Part shown: piece by piece, positions 1 to 9,123 of the stretch
How the letters are laid out: the number at the start of each line of letters is the position of its first letter
Numbering within the stretch: the first letter of the stretch is position 1
Source of the DNA: Paenibacillus roseus
Lineage (GTDB): Bacteria > Bacillota > Bacilli > Paenibacillales > Paenibacillaceae
Assembly: GCF_016424485.1 (NCBI RefSeq)
Contig: NZ_JAELUP010000005.1
Coordinates: forward strand, 124,001-188,000
Reading direction: 5' to 3'
Length of the DNA stretch: 64,000 nucleotides
Made by a program: the position numbers and the translations under genes
The notes under the pieces: model-generated
Seen by the model: only the letters and a program-made list of their open reading frames with translations
What the model was told of the DNA's origin: nothing
Database searches by the model: none

Positions 1-2
1 TC

Positions 3-434
3 TCGGATTTGTTCTTCGTTGGAATCAACAAGGATCTCAAGCTGGTCGGCAACAAATACAACAGCCGCGCTCAGTTGGACAAGGAACAGGCCCAGTTTGG
101 CGCATCCTTCGTGCCTATTCTGCTCAAAGACGGGAGCAAGCAGACGATTCCGCCCAAATGGCAGACAAGCCCGAAAAGGGCTGCCCGTACGGTCATTGCC
201 AACTATAAGGACGACCAACTGCTGTTTCTCGTCACGGATGCTGCCGATGAGCGCGGCAATTCAGGCGCATCACTTGCAGAGCTGCAAATTTTGCTCCAGC
301 GCTACGGCGCTATCAATGCCTATAACCTGGATGGCGGCGGCTCATCAACTCTTGTTTTCAATGGGAAAGTAATCAACAAGCCTTCGGACGGCACGCTCCG
401 CAAGCTGGCGACAAACTTCCTGCTCTTTTCTTGA
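3..434 (+). CDS. Phosphodiester glycosidase (NAGPA) domain protein, 5' truncated by window edge
   Basis: Only the last 143 codons are present; the reading frame is open to the left edge, so the start lies outside the window. The visible part has the signature of the NAGPA/phosphodiester glycosidase family (the domain of the mammalian uncovering enzyme and of bacterial exopolysaccharide proteins such as YngK relatives): a segment rich in small residues, NLDGGGSST near residue 110 of the visible part, and a C-terminal strand ending a few residues before the stop. In Firmicutes such proteins are usually secreted and act on phosphodiester-linked sugars or cell-surface polymers. The substrate cannot be told. 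A hairpin follows at 442-493 and the next gene is convergent. Confidence 0.85.
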   Translation, partial: SDLFFVGINKDLKLVGNKYNSRAQLDKEQAQFGASFVPILLKDGSKQTIPPKWQTSPKRAARTVIANYKDDQLLFLVTDAADERGNSGASLAELQILLQRYGAINAYNLDGGGSSTLVFNGKVINKPSDGTLRKLATNFLLFS

Positions 435-441
435 ACCATTA

Positions 442-493
442 AAGGCCATCGCCAGACAGACGGAATCCATGATGTCTGCCCAGCGATGGCCTT
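442..493. terminator. Hairpin between convergent genes, probable bidirectional terminator
   Basis: An 11-bp perfect stem (AAGGCCATCGC / GCGATGGCCTT) encloses a second small stem (CAGACA / TGTCTG). It lies in the short gap between two convergent genes. The T-tract is poor on both sides, so termination is inferred from position and stem strength. Confidence 0.6.
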
Positions 494-518
494 CTTGCTT
501 GTATTGCCGAAATATGGA

Positions 519-1586
519 CTACGCTTGAAATTTCGCTCCCTCGCTTACGGACCATTCTTCCAATGATAGCATCGGGTCTGCCTTCATATCGAGCTCGGAG
601 AATTGCCCGCGCTCCCACTTGAGATGTGCGGCGGCGGCGATCATCGCTGCATTGTCGGTACATAACGACATAGGTGGAATGAGCAGCGGCACATTCTCCT
701 CATCGCAGCGAGCCTGCAGCGCGGCTCTTAGTCCGCCGTTGGCCGCCACGCCGCCGCAAAGCAGAAGCTGCTTGGCATCGTAAGCATGAACAGCTCGAAT
801 CGCCTTCTCCACAAGCACCTCAATGACCGATTCCTGAAAACCGCGCGCAAGCGTTGCAGGGTCCAGCATCAGTCCCTTCATATTCGCCTGATTGATTGCC
901 GCAAGCACCGCCGACTTTAGCCCGCTGAAGCTGAAATCATAGGAATCTGGCTCGAGCCAAGCTCTTGGCAGCGGCAGCGCCTCCTCCGCGCTCTGGGCCA
1001 GCTTGTCAACATGAGGTCCGCCGGGATACGGGAACTTGAGCGAGCGAGCTACTTTGTCATAAGCCTCGCCGACCGCATCATCCCGCGTGCGTCCGATAAT
1101 ACGGAATGAACCCTCCTGCTCCAGCACGACCAGTTCGGTATGTCCGCCGGAGACTACAAGCGCTACAGATGGGTAGACCATCGTGTGAACCAGCTTGTTG
1201 GCATAGATATGTCCGGCAATATGATGCGTCCCAATCAACGGAACATCAAGGGCCATCGCTAAGCTTTTGGCGGCCACAAGACCGACCAGGAGCGCGCCGA
1301 CCAGTCCCGGTCCCTGGGTCACTGCAACAGCGTCGATATCCGCCAGCGTAATGCCGGCCTTGTGAACCGCTTCTTCCATAATAAGCGTAATTGACTCTAC
1401 ATGCTGGCGTGATGCAATCTCCGGCACTACGCCGCCGAACTGCTTATGCGTCTCAATCTGGCTGGAGATGATATTGGATAATATCTCTCTCCCGCCGCGG
1501 ACAACTGCAGCTGAAGTTTCGTCACAGCTTGTTTCGATTGCCAATATAATTTCATCACAGGCGGCAGCCGGTTTAGTCTTCGTCAT
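519..1586 (-). CDS. tsaD: tRNA N6-threonylcarbamoyladenosine transferase TsaD
   Basis: TsaD (Kae1/YgjD) transfers the threonylcarbamoyl group from TC-AMP to A37 of ANN-decoding tRNAs, working with TsaB and TsaE in the cytoplasm. The 355-residue protein has the family length, the N-terminal ASKHA-type segment [14 protein letters not shown], the metal-binding HIAGH motif near residue 121, and the C-terminal CTDNAAM motif. The start overlaps the end of rimI by 14 bp. It is the last gene of the leftward thiL-tsaE-tsaB-rimI-tsaD run, an order common in Bacillales. No oddities seen. Confidence 0.97.
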   Translation of the reverse strand: MTKTKPAAACDEIILAIETSCDETSAAVVRGGREILSNIISSQIETHKQFGGVVPEIASRQHVESITLIMEEAVHKAGITLADIDAVAVTQGPGLVGALLVGLVAAKSLAMALDVPLIGTHHIAGHIYANKLVHTMVYPSVALVVSGGHTELVVLEQEGSFRIIGRTRDDAVGEAYDKVARSLKFPYPGGPHVDKLAQSAEEALPLPRAWLEPDSYDFSFSGLKSAVLAAINQANMKGLMLDPATLARGFQESVIEVLVEKAIRAVHAYDAKQLLLCGGVAANGGLRAALQARCDEENVPLLIPPMSLCTDNAAMIAAAAHLKWERGQFSELDMKADPMLSLEEWSVSEGAKFQA

Positions 1587-2169
1587 CTTCTACACCTGCT
1601 TTCACCTGATCCAGCTCCGCCCACATAATCAAGGCATCTTCCCCATTATCCGAATAGTAACCAGGCCTTACCCCCGAGGGCTCGAATCCGAGCTTCCGAT
1701 ACAAGTTCTGCGCGATTTCATTGCTCACCCGCACTTCCAGCGTCATACGCGCCGAGCCGAAAAATACAGCTGTCCGCTGCAGCTCGCGCAGCAGCCTCTC
1801 GCCAAGACCTTGCCCGCGGTAGCCGATGCGTACAGCAATATTGGTAATATGCGCCTCATCCATGATCGTCCACATCCCCCCATAGCCGATCGCCTGCCCT
1901 TCCCATTCCATCACCATATACCGGGCAAAATGGTTATTAGTCAGCTCATTTATGAATGCTTCGGCTGTCCAGGGACTTGTAAAAGCCTCTTGCTCAATCT
2001 GGCAAATAACCGGCACGTCCTCCAACTGCATGGAGCGAAACACCAGACTTTCAGGCTGAATGACAGTCTGTTGCTCACCCGAACCGCAAGCTTCGGGCTT
2101 CTCCTGGATGACATCGCCGATGCTCTCCAGGCTGCCTGCATGAACAGCGTGCTTCTTCGTATCAGACAC
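1573..2169 (-). CDS. rimI: Ribosomal protein S18 alanine N-acetyltransferase RimI
   Basis: A GNAT-fold acetyltransferase of 198 residues. The acetyl-CoA loop is visible as [11 protein letters not shown] (R-x-x-G-x-G) near residue 118, followed by the typical [24 protein letters not shown] segment that marks RimI proteins. The N-terminal stretch of about 40 residues before the GNAT fold is longer than in B. subtilis RimI and polar; an internal start is possible, but the ATG used here overlaps the tsaB end by 8 bp, which fits coupling. Placement between tsaB and tsaD is the normal Firmicute arrangement. Confidence 0.95.
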   Translation of the reverse strand: MSDTKKHAVHAGSLESIGDVIQEKPEACGSGEQQTVIQPESLVFRSMQLEDVPVICQIEQEAFTSPWTAEAFINELTNNHFARYMVMEWEGQAIGYGGMWTIMDEAHITNIAVRIGYRGQGLGERLLRELQRTAVFFGSARMTLEVRVSNEIAQNLYRKLGFEPSGVRPGYYSDNGEDALIMWAELDQVKAGVEDDED

Positions 2170-2983
2170 GACGCTGCACCTCCCCGCCTTTGGCTGCGAG
2201 CAATTTGGCTTCCGCTTCAGCCAATTGAGTATAATTCGGCACTAATGCATGCGGATCGCTCAACTCGCCGCACTGAAGCTTGTCCCGCCCCAGACGGGCG
2301 ATATGGCTACCCTCCAGGCTATAGGCTGCAAGTTGTACTTGGGCAATGCCATTCATCTCTGAAAACCGCTCAATCTGCTCCCGGTGCAAGTCCAAATCTC
2401 CCGCGAATATAATCTCCTGCGGATGCACATTTCCGTCCCGGAGATGCTCCGCCAGCTTATCCACCCAATCGGCCATCAGCCGGATGCCATCATCGACTAT
2501 GCGCTGCCAATTCCCGCCTGCATCGGCGACAAAGGCCGCTGTATAGACCTGACCGCGGCGGGCATCCATTAGCGGTATGACCCAGCGCAAAGTTCCCTTG
2601 TCGCCGGCGGACCGCAGTGCGCCCCCGTAAGCCAGACCCTCCAGCGATGAGACGCTGACCAGCGGCTTGTTCCACGCCCAGGCAAGCGTCTTGCCGATCG
2701 TCACGGCAATCCTCATGCCGGTATAAGAGCCAGGCCCGCAGCCGACAATAATAGCCGCCAGTTCAGAGGGAGACTTATCAGCTTGCGTGAGCAGTTCCTT
2801 AAGAGCGGCTACGCTGTATACGGAATGATTGCGCTCAGACATCGAATTCAGTTCTCCGAGCACACGCTCTCCTTCCATTAATGAAGCCGCCATGACAGCA
2901 GTGGACGTATCAATTGCCAGCACCAGCGGCCCGGTCGTTGTCGAAGGCTCTGATGCTCCGCTTTCTGTATGATGAAGATTCAC
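2162..2983 (-). CDS. tsaB: TsaB, threonylcarbamoyladenosine biosynthesis scaffold protein
   Basis: TsaB is the TsaD paralogue that holds TsaD and TsaE together in t6A synthesis. The core begins at VLAIDTSTAVMAASL and shows GCGPGSYTGMRI, the family signature. I place the start at a GTG (2981-2983) that overlaps the tsaE stop as GTGA and has a purine-rich GGGGGCGGGAG upstream; an in-frame ATG further up (to 3019) would overlap tsaE by 40 bp and adds residues without homology to the fold. This gives 273 residues, somewhat longer than the E. coli protein because of a C-terminal extension. Confidence 0.93.
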   Translation of the reverse strand: MNLHHTESGASEPSTTTGPLVLAIDTSTAVMAASLMEGERVLGELNSMSERNHSVYSVAALKELLTQADKSPSELAAIIVGCGPGSYTGMRIAVTIGKTLAWAWNKPLVSVSSLEGLAYGGALRSAGDKGTLRWVIPLMDARRGQVYTAAFVADAGGNWQRIVDDGIRLMADWVDKLAEHLRDGNVHPQEIIFAGDLDLHREQIERFSEMNGIAQVQLAAYSLEGSHIARLGRDKLQCGELSDPHALVPNYTQLAEAEAKLLAAKGGEVQRRV

Positions 2984-3474
2984 TTGCTCCCGCCCCCTAA
3001 CATGCCTAACTCTCTGCACCAGGTCGCATAAGGTTCTCCCCGACCTGCAAGCATGAATCGGCGCGCTTCGCCGCCCAGGTGCTCGATGTACAAATCAAGC
3101 CGGCTCTCCGGCAGTATCGGCTCGATAATGCTGGCCCATTCTACAATGGTTGCCCCTTCGCCAAAAAAGTAATCATCCAGCCCCAGATCCTCTGCTTCCT
3201 CCAGCGAAATTCGATAAACATCCATATGATAAAAAGGCAGCCTGCTGCCTGTATATTCCTTGATAATTGTAAAAGTCGGGCTGTTCACAACCGCTGTCAC
3301 TCCAACCGACGCTGCAAAGGCCTGGGAAAATCTCGTCTTCCCTGCCCCCAGATCGCCATCCAGCGCAAGCACTATGCCCGGCACCGCGCGATCGCCCAGC
3401 CAATTTGCAAGCCAGACCGTATCCTGTTCGGAGTGTACCGTCCATTCACTTTGCGTAACTTCCAATTTAGACAT
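2980..3474 (-). CDS. tsaE: TsaE, ATPase of the tRNA t6A37 synthesis complex
   Basis: A 164-residue P-loop ATPase. It has the Walker A motif GDLGAGKTRF, the switch-like SPTFTIIKEY, and the VEWASIIEPILPESRL segment typical of TsaE. ATP hydrolysis by TsaE resets the TsaBD complex in t6A synthesis. The ATG at 3474 has AGGTGA five bases upstream and is preferred over a GTG at 3483 that overlaps the thiL stop. Its end overlaps the tsaB start by 4 bp, so the two are translationally coupled. Confidence 0.95.
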   Translation of the reverse strand: MSKLEVTQSEWTVHSEQDTVWLANWLGDRAVPGIVLALDGDLGAGKTRFSQAFAASVGVTAVVNSPTFTIIKEYTGSRLPFYHMDVYRISLEEAEDLGLDDYFFGEGATIVEWASIIEPILPESRLDLYIEHLGGEARRFMLAGRGEPYATWCRELGMLGGGSK

Positions 3475-3479
3475 TCTGC

Positions 3480-4577
3480 TCACCTGTTGCTTTCAGAAAA
3501 ATGGTTATAACCCCGCTTGGGTATTGCCGTGCGGTCACTGCCTTCCCGCCTGTACATCCATACACCCGGAGCTCCAGCCTCCACCCGGCCGATCTGGTAC
3601 AAAGGAATGCCTTGCCGGTTCAGCTCTTCTTTTGCTTGTTCGAAATTGCTCTCAGCTATCGTACCGATGAGAATATAGTCTTCTCCGCCATACAGCATCC
3701 AGTCAACCGGATTTCTGCCCGCCTGCTTGGCATACTGCTGCAAACTGGTACTGCGCGGCAGCGAATACTCATTCAGCACCAGCGAGACCTGCGAGGCTTC
3801 GGCCAATTCCCAGGCTTCACTGGCAAGTCCGTCACTTACATCGTTAAGCGCATGACAGTACCCTAGCGAAGCAAGGAGCCTGCCAGCCGTTACCGAGGGC
3901 TGTGGACGCCGATGTTGACGCACCAGCGCACCGGCGCCATCAGTATCGGCCAGCTTCTGGGCGGCCGCTGCCAGTTCCCGGTGGGACTGGGTTCCCCTTG
4001 CTCGCTCCGGGAGCTTTGTCAAATAATCCAGACCTGCTGCTGACATGCCGATCAGTCCGGTAATAAATACTGCGTCGCCCGGCTGTGCCCCCGAGCGGTA
4101 CAGACTGCGCCCGGCCTCAATGATGCCGGTCAGCGTAACCGACAGCACCAAATGCGAAGGCGAAGAAGTCGTATCTCCGCCCACAATTGCAACATTATAT
4201 TGACTTGCACAGGCATACAAACCGTCATAGATCCGCTTTACTCGCTCCATACTGTAAGAGGGAGGCACACTGACAGTTACAACCGCATGTCTTGGTATGC
4301 CGCCCATCGCAGCAATGTCGCTGATGTTGGCTGCCAAAGCCTTGTAACCGACATCCTCGTCCAGCATAGTCAAGTCGTTGAAATGAATCATCTCGACCAT
4401 GGTATCCACTGTGATCAGGCTATGCCATGCTTCAGAGGCCCCTGCGCCTTGGGCTTCTGGCACAGCCTGGACGACAGCCGCATCATCGCCTATGCCCCGT
4501 ACGACTCCGCGCTCTTCCTGCCAGGAATGCTTCTGCCGATCCTCTGTCCAACTGCGTATGCCAGCAAATTCATCCAA
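3480..4577 (-). CDS. thiL: Thiamine-monophosphate kinase ThiL
   Basis: ThiL phosphorylates thiamine monophosphate to the cofactor thiamine diphosphate. The sequence has GIGDDAAVV, the VDTMVEMIHF metal-binding region, LAANISDIAAMGG and the late LNDVSDGLASE and YGGEDY motifs of the PurM/ThiL fold. I choose a TTG start at 4577 because GGGAGGGGA sits just upstream and the protein then begins with LDEFAGIRSW, where ThiL homologues begin; the longer ATG version (to 4649) adds 24 residues without family similarity. The result is 365 residues. First gene of the tsa operon. Confidence 0.93.
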   Translation of the reverse strand: MDEFAGIRSWTEDRQKHSWQEERGVVRGIGDDAAVVQAVPEAQGAGASEAWHSLITVDTMVEMIHFNDLTMLDEDVGYKALAANISDIAAMGGIPRHAVVTVSVPPSYSMERVKRIYDGLYACASQYNVAIVGGDTTSSPSHLVLSVTLTGIIEAGRSLYRSGAQPGDAVFITGLIGMSAAGLDYLTKLPERARGTQSHRELAAAAQKLADTDGAGALVRQHRRPQPSVTAGRLLASLGYCHALNDVSDGLASEAWELAEASQVSLVLNEYSLPRSTSLQQYAKQAGRNPVDWMLYGGEDYILIGTIAESNFEQAKEELNRQGIPLYQIGRVEAGAPGVWMYRREGSDRTAIPKRGYNHFSESNR

Positions 4578-4663
4578 GCGGTCCCCTCCCTTCAGCGTGT
4601 TATCCGAAAGATTGATCACATTATAGCCGTCCTGAATATTCGTCCGCAACTAGGGCAAGAGGA

Positions 4664-5533
4664 TCAGTGAATATCCTTTTTCTTGAACCGTCCGCCTTTT
4701 ACATCGTGAATATTGCCAATCGCAACGAAAGCGTGGTTGTCGAGCTCATGGACAATGGACTTGAGCTTGGCTTCTTCCAGCCGGTTAATGACGCAGAAGA
4801 TTACCCGCTTGCTGGAGCCCGTAAAGGCGCCCTCCCCATTAAGATAAGTTACGCCACGGCCCAATCGGTCCATAATCGCAGAACCAATCTCCGTGGATTC
4901 ATCGCTAATAATCCATACCGCCTTGGATTCGTCGAAGCCCTCCAGCGTGACGTCAATCAGTTTGAAGGCGATGTAGTAGGCAATCAGTGAATACATTGCG
5001 CGATCCCAGGTGAACACGAAGCCAGCGGTAATCATAATAAAGAAGTTGAAAAACATCACAATCTCGCCCACGGAGAAAGGAGATTTTTTGTTAATCAGAA
5101 TCGCAACAATCTCGGTTCCGTCCAGCGATCCCCCGAATCGAATAACAAGTCCTACACCCACGCCAAGCAACACGCCGCCAAATACGGTAACCAGAAACAA
5201 GTTGCTGGTCAGCGGAGGCACAGAGTGCAGCAAAGCGGTGTCAATTGACATGACGGTAACGCCATAAAGCGTTGACATCGCAAAGGTTTTTCCGATTTGC
5301 TTATAACCCAAAAATAAAAATGGGAGATTGAGCAAAAACAAAAACAGCCCGAGCGGCAGTTGCGTCAAATGGGAGACAATAATGGATATGCCTACGATCC
5401 CGCCATCAATAATATTATTGGGTACAAGAAAGATTTCCAACGCTACTGCCATCAGAGAAGCTCCGAGCGTAATGAACAGGATGCGGAACATCAAATCCAG
5501 CTTGGTCAGTTTGAGATGCTGATGTGTTGCCAT
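4664..5533 (-). CDS. YitT family membrane protein
   Basis: The N-terminal half has five to six hydrophobic segments (for example FRILFITLGASLMAVALEIF and NLFLVTVFGGVLLGVGVGLV) with the PNNIIDGGIVGISII motif of YitT proteins. The C-terminal 80 residues form the soluble DUF2179 domain (EGFDESKAVWIISDES to HAFVAIGNIHDVKGGRF). Function in the family is unknown; some relatives were proposed to affect membrane transport. The ATG at 5533 has GGGGAG eight bases upstream; a TTG two codons earlier is too close to that site. The gene ends 86 bp before the thiL start and may be read together with it. Confidence 0.9.
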   Translation of the reverse strand: MATHQHLKLTKLDLMFRILFITLGASLMAVALEIFLVPNNIIDGGIVGISIIVSHLTQLPLGLFLFLLNLPFLFLGYKQIGKTFAMSTLYGVTVMSIDTALLHSVPPLTSNLFLVTVFGGVLLGVGVGLVIRFGGSLDGTEIVAILINKKSPFSVGEIVMFFNFFIMITAGFVFTWDRAMYSLIAYYIAFKLIDVTLEGFDESKAVWIISDESTEIGSAIMDRLGRGVTYLNGEGAFTGSSKRVIFCVINRLEEAKLKSIVHELDNHAFVAIGNIHDVKGGRFKKKDIH

Positions 5534-5711
5534 ATACAAGGCTCCCCTTTTTTCGTCTCCCTATTATTCTATATGAATCTTTGTAATTGATAAAGAATTT
5601 CCTTGCCGGGTCACGCTTGAGCCATCAGTCGTTCATGGCTGATTAGAGTTGGAATTGGGCTGCGAGCCTAGCGATCGTCAAGGTTGACTTCGATTTAATG
5701 CCAATTCATGC

Positions 5712-5752
5712 AAAAAAACCTTTCCCGCGGGTATGCCCGAATAGAAAAGGTT
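5712..5752 (-). terminator. Intrinsic terminator after the polysaccharide deacetylase gene
   Basis: On the minus strand AACCTTTTC pairs with GAAAGGTT around an inner CGGG/CCCG helix and is followed directly by a run of seven T. It lies 30 bp downstream of the deacetylase stop codon. Confidence 0.85.
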
Positions 5753-5781
5753 GTTGTCTGATAACAGACCAAATATAGCGG

Positions 5782-6603
5782 CTATTGAAAAGGGATCATT
5801 TCCGCAATCGTAACAAATCTGTAGCCTTTGCTCTTCAGCCTGGAAATAATAATCGGCAGCGCCTCGACACTTCCGCTAAGCTTCTCGCCTTTGCCGGAAT
5901 GCTGAAGAACAATCGAGCCAGGCTTGATATAGGGCAGTACGTTGGCGCATACTTCCTTGGCGCTAAGCCCTTTCCAATCCAGTGAATCCACATTCCAGTT
6001 CACGGCCTTGCGATGGTTTTTGGCCAGCCATTTGATCTGCGGTTCGGTAATATTGCCATAAGGCGTGCGAATATAGCTCGGAACATAACCTGTGAACTGG
6101 GCTATAATCCGGTCGGTTCGAATAATTTCGTTACGAAATCCATCCAAGTCAAGCTTGTTCATATTCGGATGGCTGTATGAATGGTTGCCAATAATATGTC
6201 CCTCTCTGACAATGCGCTTCATGACATTCGGATAGCCCTCAGCCCGATTGCCCAGCACAAAAAACGTCGCTTTTACCCCTTCTTTTTTTAGAATATCCAA
6301 AATCCGAGGCGTGAATTTATTATCCGGCGCATCATCAAAGGTTAGCGCTACGCGTCGGATGGAAGAATTGCCGCTCAGCACGAAGGTCCGCGGATATTTG
6401 GCATGCAGCTCTGACAGCGAGAGCGGCTTAAAAACCGGAATGGTTTTCTTTTCTATGCCTGTTAAAGGGATGAGGCTGTTTTTTTTTATTTCTTTGGTCT
6501 TCGTCTGCCCCGTCGAAGGATCAGACGCAATGCAGCAGCCAGGCAATGCTGACAGCATGGCAAGCACCAGTACCAACACCGCAGCTGTCCGTAACTGCTT
6601 CAT
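5782..6603 (-). CDS. Secreted polysaccharide deacetylase (NodB domain)
   Basis: A 273-residue exported enzyme of carbohydrate esterase family 4. The N-terminus is a signal peptide; ALPGC near residue 22 could be a lipobox although Pro at -2 is unusual. The NodB motifs are all present: TFDDAP (motif 1, catalytic Asp and metal Asp), HSYSHP (motif 2 metal histidines), RTPYG (motif 3), a WNVDSLDW motif 4 and LQHSG (motif 5 His). It probably removes acetyl groups from peptidoglycan or another cell-wall glycan. The start has GGGAGGAG seven bases upstream. Monocistronic, with its own terminator. Confidence 0.93.
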   Translation of the reverse strand: MKQLRTAAVLVLVLAMLSALPGCCIASDPSTGQTKTKEIKKNSLIPLTGIEKKTIPVFKPLSLSELHAKYPRTFVLSGNSSIRRVALTFDDAPDNKFTPRILDILKKEGVKATFFVLGNRAEGYPNVMKRIVREGHIIGNHSYSHPNMNKLDLDGFRNEIIRTDRIIAQFTGYVPSYIRTPYGNITEPQIKWLAKNHRKAVNWNVDSLDWKGLSAKEVCANVLPYIKPGSIVLQHSGKGEKLSGSVEALPIIISRLKSKGYRFVTIAEMIPFQ

Positions 6604-6754
6604 GGTTGCTCCTCCCTCGTATCAATGATAGACCTTATTGTTGCCCTTTTCCCTTCTTTCCATTCGGAGCCAGACAACAGCAGTTCGGCAGTGTCCGAGC
6701 GGATAAGTGATTTTTTGCAAGCGCAAGCGTTTTTGCCGCCTTTGACAGGCAAAA

Positions 6755-6790
6755 AATAACCAGCCTGCAGGATGGCAGACTGGTTATTCA
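6755..6790 (-). terminator. Intrinsic terminator after the small acidic protein gene
   Basis: AATAACCAG and CTGGTTATT form a 9-bp stem around a GC-containing loop. On the minus strand it is followed by TTTTTT, so it serves the leftward gene ending at 6840. Confidence 0.85.
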
Positions 6791-6839
6791 AGGTGAATTG
6801 CAGCCACAAGCGCCCTTATCGAGCGTCTTGCCTGCGCTG

Positions 6840-7043
6840 TCATTCCTCGGTAAATGAACGGTTCTCTTCATCCATGGTGTCCGTTGTAGAATCATCGATC
6901 AAACCATTATGTGGCGTTACCTGACCGCCTCCAAGTCCTTCATTGACCATCCGGTCAATATCCATGAAATAGTCCTCGCGACCTTCGTGCGAGATGTCTG
7001 CGGCAGCTTCTGGCGTTTGCGAAGAATTTCCAGGCTCTGACAT
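6840..7043 (-). CDS. Small acidic hypothetical protein, 67 aa
   Basis: I do not recognise a named family. The gene is well supported: AAAGGAGGT stands nine bases before the ATG and a good terminator follows. The product is polar and acidic with no membrane segment; its middle REDYFMDIDRMVNEGLGGGQV looks like the conserved block of a short Bacillales protein. It is divergent from ku across a 150-bp gap and so may share a promoter region with it. Confidence 0.7.
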   Translation of the reverse strand: MSEPGNSSQTPEAAADISHEGREDYFMDIDRMVNEGLGGGQVTPHNGLIDDSTTDTMDEENRSFTEE

Positions 7044-7195
7044 GGGTCTGTACCTCCTTTCTGTTCTCGATCAGACAGATTCCGGGGTGTACTTGGGACA
7101 ACCCTATGCTCAAAATATAACCTCTCTGATTCATTTTCATTCAGGGTGGATATGCTAACTGCAAATAAGGGCGAATGACGGGAGGAAGTAAGAAA

Positions 7196-8068
7196 ATGCA
7201 TACGGTATGGAAGGGAGCTATCAGCTTCGGACTTGTGCATGTTCCGGTGAAAATGTTTTCCGCTACAGAGGATAAAGATATCTCCATGAAAATGATTCAC
7301 AAGGTATGCGGCGGGCCAGTCAGCTATGTCCGGCAATGCAAAAATTGTGAGGTGGATGTGGAATGGGATGATATTGCCAAGGGCTATGAGTACGAGAAAG
7401 GGCGCTATGTTCTTTTTGAAAAAGACGAACTTGATGCCCTCGCTTCCGAAGCTACCAAAACGATTCAAATTCTGGACTTTGTTGACCTGAAGGAAATCGA
7501 TCCGATTTATTTTCAGAAAACATATTACTTGTCCCCGGATCAAGCCGGCGGCAATGCTTATAATCTGCTGCTTGCGGCTATGCGCGATACCGGCAAGATC
7601 GGCATTTCCAAAATATCAATTCGTTCGAAAAGCAGCTTGGCGGCAATTCGCGTGCTCGACAACTGTCTGGCAATCGAGACGGTTTTTTATCCGGATGAAA
7701 TCAGACCTGTGAGCCAAGTACCCGGTCTGCCTGATGCCGTCCAAGTCAATGAGAAGGAGCTGACGATGGCGCGGATGCTCATCGATCAATTGTCAGCAGC
7801 TTTCGAGCCGTCCAAATACACGGATGATTACCGAAATCGGCTGATGGATGCCATCGGCAAGAAAATTGCCGGAGAAGAGGTTCATGTTGCCCCTGAACAG
7901 CAACGCACGAATGTTATTGATCTTATGGCTGCTCTGCAAGCAAGTCTGGAGGCGGTTCAGACCGACTCTCCAGCAACAGCCGGCGCTGCTGCGAAGGTTG
8001 CAGTAAAGAAAACAGCCAAACCTCGAAGCAAGACGACAAAGCCAAAGACCAAAGAGACCGTATCCTAG
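7196..8068 (+). CDS. ku: Non-homologous end-joining protein Ku
   Basis: Bacterial Ku forms a homodimeric ring on DNA ends and recruits LigD. The 290-residue protein starts MHTVWKGAISFGLVHVPVK, the invariant Ku beginning, after a GGGAGGAAG ribosome site; an upstream in-frame ATG lacks one. The Ku core extends to about residue 240 and the last 40 residues are a Lys/Thr/Ala-rich tail of the kind that binds DNA and LigD in other bacterial Ku proteins. The partner ligase and polymerase are the next two genes. Confidence 0.97.
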   Translation: MHTVWKGAISFGLVHVPVKMFSATEDKDISMKMIHKVCGGPVSYVRQCKNCEVDVEWDDIAKGYEYEKGRYVLFEKDELDALASEATKTIQILDFVDLKEIDPIYFQKTYYLSPDQAGGNAYNLLLAAMRDTGKIGISKISIRSKSSLAAIRVLDNCLAIETVFYPDEIRPVSQVPGLPDAVQVNEKELTMARMLIDQLSAAFEPSKYTDDYRNRLMDAIGKKIAGEEVHVAPEQQRTNVIDLMAALQASLEAVQTDSPATAGAAAKVAVKKTAKPRSKTTKPKTKETVS

Positions 8069-8133
8069 TTGGCTGCCCGAAGGATTGAATGATAGGCGCG
8101 GATTGGTCAACTTGACCCCGGATATCGCTACCG

Positions 8134-9075
8134 TTATTGCCCGAAGGTACATGCCTTGGGATTGGTCTGAGTAATTGCCTGGATACTTGGCTGACGAAGC
8201 GATTGGTGGCGCGTCCACTGCAGATAGTTCACCTTGACCGTCAACTGCGGCCTTAGCCAGACTGCTTCCTTGCTCCGTTCAGGCATATTGACGAACGGAC
8301 GCTGCTCCACCTTAAGCTCATCCGCCAGCCGAGTCAGACTCGCCCAATTCTCAGCATTCAGCTTGCCTGCGCCGGCATGCCCGATATACCACAACTTCCC
8401 TTCCGCGTCGTAAAGACCCAGGAGCAGTGCATTAACCTGCTTATCCCGGTAAGTAACGCCGCCCACGACAGCGTTAAGGTCATGAATATTTTTCTTCTTG
8501 CGCCAGCGGTCATCCTTCCCGTCAATCATATAGGGGCTGTCCAAGTCTTTCACGACAACCCCTTCAAGTCCGTGAGCCTCTACAACTCCATAGAGCGCTG
8601 CGGCATCAGGCGTGCTGGACACAAGCTGGACAACAGAACCCGGACAAACGATGCTCTCCAGCAATTGCTGACGTTGGCGAAGCGGGAAATCCGTCACCCA
8701 ATTCCCGTTTACATACAGCACATCGAAGATCATATAGGTGACCGGCACTTCTTTGACAAGCGCGGGAATAGCAGACGACTTATGCGCTTGATCCCGGCGC
8801 ATAATCTGATGGAACGACGGTTTTCCGTGATCCAGCGCAATCAGCTCCCCATCCAGAATGGCAGACGCTGCCGTACAAAATTGTTCTATCTGTTGCAATT
8901 CAGGATACTGGATCGTGCGGTCATTGAGCCGCCGGTTAACTAGACGGACTTGATCGCCGTCATAGTAAAGCAGCATTCGCACGCCGTCCCATTTCACCTG
9001 CCCAATCCACTGCTCGCCCGACGGGATGAGAGTTACAGATATCGGTTCAAACGGAATGATTGGCTCAAGCTTCAT
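8134..9075 (-). CDS. ligD: LigD ATP-dependent DNA ligase domain, free-standing
   Basis: A 313-residue ATP-dependent ligase with the adenylation motif KWDGVR near residue 30 (Lys is the AMP-accepting residue), RRLNDRTIQYPEL, DGELIALD (motif III region), EGVVVKD (motif IV) and W-x-K-K (motif V region), followed by the OB-fold domain. It lacks the polymerase and phosphoesterase domains found in Pseudomonas or Mycobacterium LigD. The ATG at 9075 is used because GGAGGAAC precedes it. It is convergent with ku and divergent from the polymerase gene; all three together should carry out end joining, probably in spores or stationary phase as in Bacillus. Confidence 0.95.
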   Translation of the reverse strand: MKLEPIIPFEPISVTLIPSGEQWIGQVKWDGVRMLLYYDGDQVRLVNRRLNDRTIQYPELQQIEQFCTAASAILDGELIALDHGKPSFHQIMRRDQAHKSSAIPALVKEVPVTYMIFDVLYVNGNWVTDFPLRQRQQLLESIVCPGSVVQLVSSTPDAAALYGVVEAHGLEGVVVKDLDSPYMIDGKDDRWRKKKNIHDLNAVVGGVTYRDKQVNALLLGLYDAEGKLWYIGHAGAGKLNAENWASLTRLADELKVEQRPFVNMPERSKEAVWLRPQLTVKVNYLQWTRHQSLRQPSIQAITQTNPKACTFGQ

Positions 9076-9123
9076 TGTTTGTTCCTCCAATCGTATTCAC
9101 AAGTCCAAGGAGTTGAGAAATGT

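Noticed and set aside
1468..2412. 314-codon rightward open frame opposite rimI and tsaB
   Set aside because: It is antisense to two clearly recognised genes and its translation has no family features.
6600..6809. 69-codon leftward frame just upstream of the deacetylase
   Set aside because: It runs through the terminator at 6755-6790 and overlaps the ribosome site of the next gene.
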